Source: Deinococcus sp. QL22
Lineage (GTDB): Bacteria > Deinococcota > Deinococci > Deinococcales > Deinococcaceae
Assembly: GCF_023370075.1 (NCBI RefSeq)
Contig: NZ_CP097150.1
Coordinates: forward strand, 605,210-669,209
Direction: 5' to 3'
DNA: 64,000 bases
The notes beneath the pieces were generated by a model that saw only the letters and a list, made by a program, of their open reading frames with translations, did not search any database and was not told the DNA's origin. Position 1 is the first letter of the stretch. Each line of letters starts with the position of its first letter. This document shows, piece by piece, positions 34,637-42,616 of this stretch. Both the position numbers and the translations under genes were made by a program.

Positions 34637-36981
34637 TTCCTCCCACTTCGGAAAGGAATCGCGCCGGAGTTCAGGTTGCCCTGCTGCTGTGGCCACTGCT
34701 GGGTCTGCTGGCTTTCGCTTTCCTCCCCTGGGCGCGTGAGGGCCGGGTCTTTCTGGCCGGCGGGCCGAGTGGCCTGAGTTTGCTGGGAACCCTGCCTGTG
34801 CTGTGGGTGCCGCTGATCGTCCTCATCGCTACCCTGGGTCTGAGCTTCGTGGGCCGTGCCACCCGCGCCCCGCCCATGCTGGCTGCCGCCCTGGCCGGGT
34901 TTCTGGTGACCGCTTTTTTCATCGTGTTCAGGAACGAGCCTGCTGATCTGGGGGCGCTCATTACTGCGCTGGCACTGCTGTCAGTCACAGGCATAGCGCT
35001 GTCGGATACGGGGATCATTAAAGCCGACCGTTTTATTGCCATTTCCACGCTGTGGGTGGGCCTGTTTCTGATCCTGTTCGTGATGTTTCCACTGTTCAAG
35101 GTGCTGCGAAATGCTTTTGGGGAGACAGGGTTCTCGCTGGAGGCATTTCGCAGTGTACTGACTTCTCCGGCGTTCTTCGTGCTGGAGAACGAAACCACCG
35201 TTCGCAGCGAGGCAACTCTGGCCCTGGTGGCCACCGTCGTGGGCGCGGTGGCCGGGTTGGGCGTGTCTCTCTGGCGGCGGCGTCCGGTCTGGGCCACAGT
35301 GCGCAATACCGCGCTGGCGGCGCTGGGTGTGGGGATCTTCGCCGCGCTGTATTTCGGCTTTGGGGCGCTGCGCAACAGCGTGCTGCTGGCAGTGAGCGTT
35401 GCGACGGCGGCCACCGCGCTGGCGCTGGCCTTCACGCTCCTGGGAACGCGCAGCCGGGTTCCGTTCGGGCCCTACATGTTTTTGCCGCTGGCCCTGGCGG
35501 GATATGCCATTGGATCCTTGGCATCTAGCACATCACAAACCGCTGGGCTAGGGCTGCTGTTTAAGAGCGTGGGCGTGCTGGCCGGGATAGGAGTGGCGTG
35601 GTGGCTGACCCGGCGGCGCATCACGGCGGGCAAGCTGCTGGGGATTTTCTCGCTGCTGCCGATTATTACGCCGCCTTTCGTCATTGGCTTCGCCCTTATT
35701 TTCCTGCTGGGCCGCCAGGGACTGATCACCAGCGGCCTCCTGGGCCTGGACACTGACGCGCTGCTGGGGCCGCTGGGCGTGGGCATCGCGCAGACGTTGG
35801 CCTATACGCCGATTGCCTACTTGGTATTGGTGGGCGTGGTGCAAAGTCTGAACGGCACGTTGGAGGAGGCAGCCGTCACCTTGGGTGCGAGCCGCTGGCA
35901 CGTCTTGAAAACCGTGATCTGGCCGCTGGTGCGTCCCGGCCTGGCCAATGCCTTCCTGCTGACCATCATTGAAAGCTTGGCCGATTTCGGCAACCCGTTC
36001 GTGATGGGCGGCTCCTTCCTGGCGACGCAGGTGTACTTCGCGGTGGAATTTAACCCGGCCGAGGCGTCGGTCTACGGCACGGTGCTGCTCGCGCTGAGCG
36101 TCTCAGCGTTTCTGGCGCAGCAGGCGTGGCTGGGGCGCACCAGCTTCACCACGATCACTGGCAAGCCCGCACAGGGCATGGTAACGCCGCTGCCACCCGT
36201 GCTGGAACGTGTGTTGTTGCTGGTCTTCATGGTCTGGGTGTTGTTCGTAGGCGCGGTGTACGGCAGCATGTTTTTTGGGGCCCTGGTGAAGCTGTGGGGC
36301 TTCGATAACACCTTTACCACCGAGCACATCCGTAACCTCTCGGTGGGTTCACTGGGCGTGTTCTTGAACACCCTCAAGATCGCGGCCATCAGCAGCCTGC
36401 CCGTGCTGATCCTCAGTGTGGTGATCGCCTACCTGATCACCCGGCAGAAATTCTTCGGGCGCGGCTTCATCGAACTCGGCTCGCTTCTGTCCTTCGCCGT
36501 GCCCGGCACCGTAATCGGTATCGGGTACATCTTGGCACTGAACAGCGGCTTCGCGTATATGACCGGCACCATGCTGATTCTTATCGTCGCTTTCATCTTC
36601 CGCAACATGCCAGTGGGCATTCGCTCTGCCGTCGCCAACCTGCGTCAGATTGACCCGGCGCTGGAGGAGGCCAGCACCACCCTGCGTGCAGGCAGCCTGA
36701 CCACGCTGTGGCGGGTGGTGATGCCCCTGATTCGCCCCGCGCTGATCTCGGCGCTGATCTTCGCCTTCGTGAGGGCCATGACGGCCATCTCGCAGATCAT
36801 CTTCTTGATCTCGCCGGACCACAAGGTAGTCACCAGCGAAGTGCTGAGCATGGTCGAACGCGGACAACTCGGGGACGCGGCGGCGCTGTCGGCGCTGCTG
36901 GTCTTTACGCTGGCCGTCGTCATTGCCCTGATGACGTGGGCCGTGGGCCGCACGGGCTCGAAGGCGGGGATAAGTGTATGA
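34621..36981 (+). CDS. ABC transporter permease, fused two-domain Fbp type, probable ATT start
   Basis: A ~786-aa protein with two homologous permease halves, each with an EAA loop (LEEAAVTLGASRWHVLKTVI at about 415 and LEEASTTLRAGSLTTLWRVV at about 680) and many hydrophobic helices. This is the FbpB/AfuB architecture forming the whole channel in one chain. No ATG, GTG or TTG lies near the real N-terminus: the nearest in-frame ATG (34561) is deep in the upstream gene. AAGGAGGT at 34607-34614 sits 6 nt before ATT at 34621, giving I/MTTAVIPPTSERN, so ATT is the likely initiator, as in infC. It overlaps the binding-protein stop by 16 nt. Confidence 0.88.
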   Translation: MTTAVIPPTSERNRAGVQVALLLWPLLGLLAFAFLPWAREGRVFLAGGPSGLSLLGTLPVLWVPLIVLIATLGLSFVGRATRAPPMLAAALAGFLVTAFFIVFRNEPADLGALITALALLSVTGIALSDTGIIKADRFIAISTLWVGLFLILFVMFPLFKVLRNAFGETGFSLEAFRSVLTSPAFFVLENETTVRSEATLALVATVVGAVAGLGVSLWRRRPVWATVRNTALAALGVGIFAALYFGFGALRNSVLLAVSVATAATALALAFTLLGTRSRVPFGPYMFLPLALAGYAIGSLASSTSQTAGLGLLFKSVGVLAGIGVAWWLTRRRITAGKLLGIFSLLPIITPPFVIGFALIFLLGRQGLITSGLLGLDTDALLGPLGVGIAQTLAYTPIAYLVLVGVVQSLNGTLEEAAVTLGASRWHVLKTVIWPLVRPGLANAFLLTIIESLADFGNPFVMGGSFLATQVYFAVEFNPAEASVYGTVLLALSVSAFLAQQAWLGRTSFTTITGKPAQGMVTPLPPVLERVLLLVFMVWVLFVGAVYGSMFFGALVKLWGFDNTFTTEHIRNLSVGSLGVFLNTLKIAAISSLPVLILSVVIAYLITRQKFFGRGFIELGSLLSFAVPGTVIGIGYILALNSGFAYMTGTMLILIVAFIFRNMPVGIRSAVANLRQIDPALEEASTTLRAGSLTTLWRVVMPLIRPALISALIFAFVRAMTAISQIIFLISPDHKVVTSEVLSMVERGQLGDAAALSALLVFTLAVVIALMTWAVGRTGSKAGISV

Positions 36982-37003
36982 ACAGCATTCTTGAGAGGAA
37001 TCC

Positions 37004-38062
37004 ATGACCGCCATCCAATCCCGCCCCACCGTCCCCAACAGTCAAGCCGCCCCGGTCAAGCTGGAGGGCGTGACCAAGCGCTTCGGTAAGACCACCGCCG
37101 TCCAGAGCGCCAATCTGGAGGTGGAACCCGGCACGCTGGTCACCCTGCTGGGCCCATCGGGCTGCGGCAAGACCACCATTCTGCGGATGATCGCCGGGCT
37201 GGAGACCATTACCGAGGGCAGGCTCTCGATTGACCATGAGGACGTGACCCAGCTTTCGGCGGCGCAGCGCGACGTGACGATGGTGTTCCAGAGTTACGCG
37301 TTGTTCCCGCACTTGAGTGTGCTGGAGAATGTCGCGTATGGCCTGCGCGTGGCCCGCCGCCCCGACGCCGCGCAGGCGGCCGAGGAAGCCCTGAAACTGG
37401 TGGGGCTGGGCGGCTACGGCAGCCGCGCTCCCTCTCAACTGTCAGGTGGGCAGCAGCAACGCGTGGCCCTGGCCCGCGCCCTGGTGATGAAGCCCAAAGT
37501 GCTGCTCTTCGATGAGCCGCTGTCCAATCTGGACGCCAAGTTGCGCCGCCAGATGCGCAACGAGATTCGCGCCATCCAGCAGCAATTGGGCATCACCGCC
37601 GTGTATGTGACCCACGATCAGGCCGAGGCGTTGGCCATCTCGGACGTGGTGGTGGTCATGAGCGCGGGCAAAATTGAGCAGATCGGTACGCCCGAAGACT
37701 TGTACCGCCGCCCTGCCAACGCCTTTGTCGCGGATTTTATCGGCGAGGCCAATCTGTTACAGGCCACGTATGACGGGCAGCAGCTCGGCTTTGGCAACGT
37801 CTTTTTGCCCTACACGCAACCCGGCGCCCCCACTGGGGACGTGCGCGTGCTGGTGCGGCCCGAATCCATCTCGTTCAACGAGAGCGGGTTGGCTGGGCGC
37901 ATCACCTCAGGCGCGTATCTGGGGGCCATGACCGAGTACACCATCGAAACGTCTGCTGGAGACGTGCTGATCTCCCCGTCCTCCGAGGCCACCATTCTGC
38001 CCAACGGCAGCGATGTCCACCTGGATTTCCGCAGCAACGGCTTGTATATCCTGCCCGCCTGA
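37004..38062 (+). CDS. ABC transporter ATP-binding protein, Fbp/Pot type
   Basis: A 352-aa cytoplasmic ATPase. Walker A LLGPSGCGKTTILRMIAGLE, Q-loop VFQSYALFPHLSVLENVAYG, signature LSGGQQQRVALARAL, Walker B VLLFDEPLSNLDAKLRRQMR, and switch His in YVTHDQAEALAISD. The C-terminal ~110 residues form a TOBE/OB domain (RVLVRPESISFNESG). It energises the adjacent permease. GAGAGGA precedes the ATG; the gap from the permease is 22 nt, so it belongs to the same operon. Confidence 0.95.
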   Translation: MTAIQSRPTVPNSQAAPVKLEGVTKRFGKTTAVQSANLEVEPGTLVTLLGPSGCGKTTILRMIAGLETITEGRLSIDHEDVTQLSAAQRDVTMVFQSYALFPHLSVLENVAYGLRVARRPDAAQAAEEALKLVGLGGYGSRAPSQLSGGQQQRVALARALVMKPKVLLFDEPLSNLDAKLRRQMRNEIRAIQQQLGITAVYVTHDQAEALAISDVVVVMSAGKIEQIGTPEDLYRRPANAFVADFIGEANLLQATYDGQQLGFGNVFLPYTQPGAPTGDVRVLVRPESISFNESGLAGRITSGAYLGAMTEYTIETSAGDVLISPSSEATILPNGSDVHLDFRSNGLYILPA

Positions 38063-38108
38063 ACCCTGTCCCTCTGCCTCTGCCTACACTCTTCAAAAGG
38101 AGTTTCAC

Positions 38109-38660
38109 ATGCGTCATCTGATCCTGACTGCCGCCCTGCTGTTGCCCATGGCCTCTGCCCAGATCTCCATTTCCGACATTCCCGCCCTGCCACTGAGCGT
38201 TGTGGCCCAGCCGCAGCCCACACCTGCCGCTCCTGTTCAGGCTGGCCCCGTGGCCAAGGTGGAGATTCAGGATGTCGAAATTACCTCCCCAGTCAGTACG
38301 GGTCAGACCCCCACCGTGGCCAGCGATGACGTGGGCGAGGTGATGATTCCTGTCCTGGCCACAGATAAGGACGGCAACCCGGTGGCAGGGGTGGCTGTGA
38401 CCTGGGAGGTCAAAAACACGGGCAAAGCCCCAATTTACGTGATTTCCAGCCTGATGGACGGTAAGGCAACGTCCGTCGCGGCTACCATTGCCCCCGACGA
38501 GACGGTGAAATATGAAACCATGACTGGCGCGAACGGCCAGGTGACACTGCTGCTGAACGCCACTGCCAGTACGGCCGCCGCGCTGAAGCTGACCGCCTCC
38601 ACCGGAGAGATCAAGAACTTGCGTGACGCACCGCAGACGATTGACTGGATCGGTCAGTAG
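38109..38660 (+). CDS. Secreted protein with Ig-like (Big-1-type) domain
   Basis: A 183-aa exported protein. Signal peptide MRHLILTAALLLPMASAQ, a Pro-rich stretch (VAQPQPTPAAPVQAG), then a ~115-residue beta domain: VMIPVLATDKDGNPVAGVAV, TWEVKNTGKAPIYV, ANGQVTLLLNATASTAAALK. The pattern D-DGNPVAGVxVTW followed by TGANGQVTLLL is that of bacterial Ig-like group 1 domains. AAAAGGAG precedes the ATG and the gene follows the ATPase by 46 nt, so it may be the last gene of the transporter operon. The role is unknown. Confidence 0.82.
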   Translation: MRHLILTAALLLPMASAQISISDIPALPLSVVAQPQPTPAAPVQAGPVAKVEIQDVEITSPVSTGQTPTVASDDVGEVMIPVLATDKDGNPVAGVAVTWEVKNTGKAPIYVISSLMDGKATSVAATIAPDETVKYETMTGANGQVTLLLNATASTAAALKLTASTGEIKNLRDAPQTIDWIGQ

Positions 38661-38833
38661 CACCATCAATTGGATAATTCTATGGGTAGTGTTGCTTTAA
38701 CTCCAGAATTCTGTCCACCGAATAGGCATTGAGAATCGCAGGGTGACGGTGAAGTCTGATCATTTTTTGAACCTAAGACCGTCCCTCTGCATAGTTTGAT
38801 TTTCTCTGAATACCGCACTATCCTAGAGAAATC

Positions 38834-38862
38834 AAAGGCAATCCCCAGGGATTGCCTTTCTT
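38834..38862 (+). terminator. Rho-independent terminator
   Basis: AAAGGCAAT (38834-38842) pairs with ATTGCCTTT (38851-38859), loop CCCCAGGG, tail CTTCTTT. The rest of 38661-38973 holds no supportable gene. Confidence 0.75.
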
Positions 38863-38973
38863 CTTTGTCCTAGCTCTCTGCATCCCATCTCAAGATCCCA
38901 AAGCGGCCTCTTCTCCCGCTCTGCTGCTGACCTCAGGGCAGATCTCCCGCTGAACCGAGTTCGCTTCCGAACG

Positions 38974-39387
38974 ATGCCCTGGCTTCAGGTGCCATCAGGG
39001 GCTGGAGACGGCCCTGCTCAGCTGGAGGTGAAACGCCGGAATGGGCGGACTGGGCCTGACTTTGATTTCGAGTTGATGGCGGATCTGACGCTCTGGCAAG
39101 CTCAGGGGGCGTGGCGGTGTCAGTTCATCACGCAGGTGGTTGACCGGCGCACTCAGGACGTGGTCGGCGGTTGGCCGTCCTTCGGCCAGAGCAATGGAAC
39201 AGTCGGCTGTGCGGACGACGGTGCACCGCGTGGGTTTCCATGGCGCGGGTTCTGGGATGGAAGGCGCAGCGACGGCAGCGCGGTTCCAGCGGGCACGTAT
39301 GACGTGCGGGGTGGACTCAAGGTCACGTTGCACAGTGGCCGCATCATCTGGTTGCTCGCCCCCACCCAGGAGATCGACATCCCGTAA
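38974..39387 (+). CDS. Hypothetical protein with FlgD/BsuPI-like beta domain
   Basis: A 137-aa frame. The C-terminal part reads GFPWRGFWDGRRSDGSAVPA, GTYDVRGGLKV. This W-DGR-xxGxxVPxGxY pattern marks FlgD Ig-like and related beta-sandwich domains that form add-on strands in exported proteins. There is no signal peptide at this start and no ribosome site, while protein-like sequence continues open upstream (ADLRADLPLNRVRFRT), so the true N-terminus may lie further 5' and be lost. The function is unknown. Confidence 0.5.
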   Translation: MPWLQVPSGAGDGPAQLEVKRRNGRTGPDFDFELMADLTLWQAQGAWRCQFITQVVDRRTQDVVGGWPSFGQSNGTVGCADDGAPRGFPWRGFWDGRRSDGSAVPAGTYDVRGGLKVTLHSGRIIWLLAPTQEIDIP

Positions 39388-39680
39388 AGGGGTGTCCCCA
39401 GCATCAGCAGCACAGGCCAACCCAGGTTCTTCATGCGCTCTCCCTTTCAGGCTGTTCGCTGCGGTCTTTTCTCTCAGTTGAGACGTGCTGAAACCTGCCC
39501 TGCTTTCACCGCACGCGCTATAACGCGCTCTGTCTCAGGCCATCCTTGCACTCGGCCTGCCAGGACGCCAGTTCAGGCCACACAGCCACGTCAACACCTT
39601 TTCATTGGAAAAGTTCTGATCGCCTGTCATTTCGCTCCGGCTCTAGAGGCATGTGACCGCGGCTGGCCCTCAGTGCGACG

Positions 39681-39686
39681 TAGGAT
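39681..39686 (+). promoter_or_regulatory. -10 box of a leaderless transcript
   Basis: TAGGAT lies 7 nt before ATG 39694. AGGA within it could alternatively act as a weak ribosome site. Confidence 0.45.
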
Positions 39687-39693
39687 GACACAT

Positions 39694-40878
39694 ATGACTG
39701 CCCTACACCGCGCCTACCAAGCCTATCCACGAGGCTTTTGGGTACTGTGGTGGGGGACGCTCATTAACCGGTTGGGCGAGTTTGTGGTGCCGCTGTTGGG
39801 TTTTTATCTGACGGCGAGTGCCAAGCTGAGTGTGGGTGAGGTCAGTGTCATTCTGAGCATGCTGGGCCTGGGACGGTTCGTGGCCGAGGGACTGAGCGGC
39901 TCCCTCACGGACCGTCGGGGCGCCCGTTTCACCATGATCGTGGCGCTCGTTGGCGGAGCCGCTATGACACTCGCCTTGTCGTTTGCGACTTCCTTCATTC
40001 AGCTGGTGCTGGGCGTGCTGGGGTTCTCTTTGCTCTCCGCCCTGTATAAGCCTGCGGCGAGTACGGCGGTGGCGGACTTGACCCAGGGCACGCAGCGGAC
40101 ACAGGCCTATACCCTGCTGTACTGGGCCATTAATGTGGGGGCGGCCACGGCGCCAGTGCTGGGTGGCTGGTTGGCTGGCGTGTCGTTCCGCCTCTTGTTC
40201 TGGTTGGACGCCGCGACCATGGCCGCTTATGCACTGCTTCTGGCGCTCTTTTACCCAAAGACTGCTCGCCCAACCCGCGCCCAAGCCCAACGCCGTACTC
40301 TATTCCCTCATGACCCGCTGCTGTGGTGGTTCTGTCTGGCTTCACTGTTGTTCGGACTGACGTACCAGAGTTACAAATTGCTGGCGGTCGTGTTCGCTCA
40401 GCAGGGTTTTACCCCCTTGCAATATGGCCAGGTGTTGGCCGTGAATGGTGCACTGGTCGTGGTGCTGGGCCTCCCGCTGGGCCACCTGATCTCGCGCAGC
40501 AACCACCCTCGGTGGCAGAGCGTCGGCGCCGCGCTTCTGGGCATAGGTTTTCTGGGCCACGCTTGGGCGCAGACCCTGATCGATCACATGCTCGCGGTCG
40601 TGGTCTGGACGGTCGGTGAGATCGTGGCCTACAGCATCAGCAAGACGGTGATCAGCGAGCTGGGACCGATGACTCTGCGTGGGACTTACATCGGTCTGGT
40701 GGGGAGCATGAGTGGGTTGGCCAGCCTGATGGCACCGCTCATAGGCGGCGCTCTCCTGACCTCGGTTGGGTCGACCCCCATGTGGCTGGCTGTCTCGGCC
40801 CTAGCTTTTGCTGCTGCGGTTCTTCTCTTGATCCTCGAAGAGCCTATTGTTAACCGCAGGACGGCTCGTTCCGAGTGA
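39694..40878 (+). CDS. MFS transporter
   Basis: A 394-aa membrane protein with 12 predicted helices. The loop 2-3 motif of the major facilitator superfamily is present as GLSGSLTDRRGARF (G-xxx-DRxGxRxxx), and motif C-like glycines occur in NVGAATAPVLGGWLAGVSF. Length and helix pattern resemble drug/H+ antiporter or sugar-efflux members; the substrate cannot be told. ATG 39694 is preferred over the earlier in-frame 39433 or 39685, because the residues before it are not family-like and the -10 box fits. It is monocistronic. Confidence 0.9.
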   Translation: MTALHRAYQAYPRGFWVLWWGTLINRLGEFVVPLLGFYLTASAKLSVGEVSVILSMLGLGRFVAEGLSGSLTDRRGARFTMIVALVGGAAMTLALSFATSFIQLVLGVLGFSLLSALYKPAASTAVADLTQGTQRTQAYTLLYWAINVGAATAPVLGGWLAGVSFRLLFWLDAATMAAYALLLALFYPKTARPTRAQAQRRTLFPHDPLLWWFCLASLLFGLTYQSYKLLAVVFAQQGFTPLQYGQVLAVNGALVVVLGLPLGHLISRSNHPRWQSVGAALLGIGFLGHAWAQTLIDHMLAVVVWTVGEIVAYSISKTVISELGPMTLRGTYIGLVGSMSGLASLMAPLIGGALLTSVGSTPMWLAVSALAFAAAVLLLILEEPIVNRRTARSE

Positions 40879-41428
40879 GGCATGAGCACAACGTAGAGCA
40901 CGAATCAGTAAACCCCGCCCCTTTACCTTCAGGAAGATGACCGCCCTCAGGTGAGCGACTGTGACCGTCCTAACGCCTGGGGGCACTTCTATGCTCTGGT
41001 TGAGAGGGTCATCTGAGCTGAATGACAGAGCAGGGTGTGCCCCTTCCTGCTCAGGGCAGCGACTCAAGCGGGGGGCTGCTTTCGCTCCAGAGGGCCTGCC
41101 TTATCGCGCTGATGGTGTTCCTGACATCCTGACGACGCGGACGAGCACCCTCCCCCAATGGCCAGAGGATGTCGAAGCGGCCTGCGTCATCCAAGAAGGT
41201 GATCCGTATGCGATTGAAGGCAGTCCGACGGGTCACCAAGTCGGGCTCTCCCCTGACGCTGCCCGTGCTGCTGACGCCGCGACAAGAGCCGCAGAGCTCT
41301 ATTGATACAGGTGTAAATCTGAGTCGTGGTATCAAGTCAGGTCTTGTGCTGGACGTATCCCAGCGTGCCGCCTTGAAATTAAGGCAACTTCAATTTCTAC
41401 CGATATCAATAGTGGTACTCCGTTGACT
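40879..41428. other. Region with no clear gene left of the IS5-family element
   Basis: Overlapping open frames exist on both strands (for example minus 41051-41335 with RIRITFLDDAGRFDILWPLG, plus 41169-41426 with MRLKAVRRVTKSGSPLTLPV), but none has both good composition and a start signal. It may hold the disrupted gene into which the element inserted. GGTACTCCGTTGACT at the end of this stretch is repeated inverted at 42439-42453. Confidence 0.3.
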
Positions 41429-41444
41429 AGACCTCTTGCGAAAG

Positions 41445-41804
41445 TCAGGCGGGACGTGCGCGGGTGAGGTTACAGAGCGCAGCGATCAGCTGAACCCGGA
41501 GTGCAAACCGACGTCGCCGATGTCGGTACACGCCCTTCAACACGCGGAAGATTTTCATGCGACGGATGACATGCTCGATCCCCTGCCGGGTCTGCGCCAG
41601 CACACGATTATCCTGGCGCTGTTCGGCTGACAGAGGCGACGCTCGCGTCGCCTTATGGGTGGTGATGGCATGCCCGTGGCTCCGCCAGAGTCCCTGGTAT
41701 CCAGCGTCCCCGATCAGCGCCGTCTCGTTGGGCAGCCGCACGCCAGACTGACGGAACAGCTTCAGATCATGAACGGCCCCAGCACTCGTGGCGGTGCCCA
41801 ACAC
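41445..41804 (-). pseudogene. IS5-family transposase, second half (orfB), frameshifted
   Basis: Encodes VLGTATSAGAVHDLKLFRQS, then the catalytic Asp in ALIGDAGYQGLWRSHG and Glu region RQGIEHVIRRMKIFRVLKGV, the DDE half of the transposase. Expected linking sequence (GGWYSGKKKRHTLKFQVLMC) is found upstream in a different frame. Removing one base near 41806 (GCC to GC on the coding strand) would fuse it to TQRVLGTATS. Besides the programmed shift, this copy therefore carries an extra 1-nt shift and may be inactive. Confidence 0.75.
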
Positions 41805-41840
41805 GGCGCTGTGTCACCGTGCACATCAGCACCTGAAACT

Positions 41841-42284
41841 TCAGGGTATGGCGCTTCTTCTTCCCGCTGTACCAACCGCCCTGCTTTTTTTGGGCCGTTC
41901 ACACGGGACCTCAGAAGCATCAACCGCGACAATGCTATAGACGAGCTGCGCTTCCTGAATTACGCGTTTCTTGGGCATCTGGAAGTGCGCACTGGCGATC
42001 AATGCCGCTTCCACGCGTTGCACCGTGCGGTGCACGCCATCGTCATGCACACCCCAATCGTCACCCAGGTGTGCAAAGGTTCGATACTCACGCCAGAATT
42101 CTAGGGTCATCAGCAGCTGTTCAGCCACGCTCAGCGCGGCTGGGCGGCCAGATTTCTTCTTCCGTCCATCGCGGAGGGTCAGCACCTCTTCCATCTCGGC
42201 AAAGGTTTCCGGGGAAACCCCGGTGCGTCGACGAAACTGCTTGCGGTTCATCTTCAGCGTGCGTGTCAGACGGTCTCGCTCCAC
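41841..42284 (-). CDS. IS5-family transposase, first half (orfA)
   Basis: Encodes MERDRLTRTLKMNRKQFRRR, TGVSPETFAEMEEVL, then KSGRPAALSVAEQLLMTLEF and the first catalytic Asp in YSIVAVDASEVPCERPKK. This is the HTH_Tnp_4 plus start of the DDE_4 domain. At its 3' end the coding strand has a run of seven A then G (CCC AAA AAA AGC), a slippery site for -1 frameshifting into GGWYSGKKK, as in IS427-group elements. Confidence 0.85.
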   Translation of the reverse strand: MERDRLTRTLKMNRKQFRRRTGVSPETFAEMEEVLTLRDGRKKKSGRPAALSVAEQLLMTLEFWREYRTFAHLGDDWGVHDDGVHRTVQRVEAALIASAHFQMPKKRVIQEAQLVYSIVAVDASEVPCERPKKSRAVGTAGRRSAIP

Positions 42285-42320
42285 GCTACCAGCTTAGCCC
42301 ACGACTTTCGCAAGAGGTCT

Positions 42321-42616
42321 ACTGAGCCTAGTGAACGAGTTAGAGGCCGTGTTCGTCGCTGAGATCAATCCATCCAAGCGGCGAAAAACAACGTGTTGCT
42401 AGGAATATCAAAGCAAGTCAACGGACTCCCATCTCAAGAGTCAACGGAGTACCAATACTTCTCTGGCGTGAACCCGCAGCTTTCCTAGGTCAACAGTGTC
42501 AACAGTTGCAGCAGAGCTGACCTCAGCTTCCAGTCCGCCTGAGCCTTGACTTGCCGTGGGTCAAGTTCAAGCAACATCACCCAACCCAATGTCTCCAGAC
42601 ACGCAGAGACCGGTCT
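42321..42616. other. Intergenic region right of the IS5-family element
   Basis: No gene. It holds the right-hand 15-bp repeat, and a short inverted repeat CTTGAC...GTCAAG near 42547-42568 beyond the lipoprotein gene end that may be part of its terminator. Confidence 0.3.

Larger units (their letters stand above)
41429..42320 (-). mobile_element. IS5-family insertion sequence (IS427-like), 892 bp
   Basis: Perfect 18-bp terminal inverted repeats AGACCTCTTGCGAAAGTC (41429-41446) and its complement (42303-42320), flanked by a 3-bp direct repeat ACT (41426-41428 and 42321-42323). It contains two overlapping-frame ORFs on the minus strand, the layout of IS5-group members that make transposase by -1 frameshifting. 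The clean ends and target duplication indicate a fairly recent insertion. Confidence 0.9.
41414..42453. repeat. 15-bp inverted repeats flanking the IS5-family insertion
   Basis: GGTACTCCGTTGACT (41414-41428) and AGTCAACGGAGTACC (42439-42453) are perfect inverted copies. A diverged third copy AGTCAACGGACTCCC lies at about 42415-42430. The left copy directly abuts the IS; the right copy is 118 bp beyond its right end. They may be the ends of an older element into which the IS inserted. Confidence 0.5.

Noticed and set aside
38995..39434. Minus-strand frames with a signal-peptide-like start
   Set aside because: They overlap the plus-strand beta-domain gene, whose C-terminal motif is more convincing; the Pro/Arg-rich remainder looks like a shadow.
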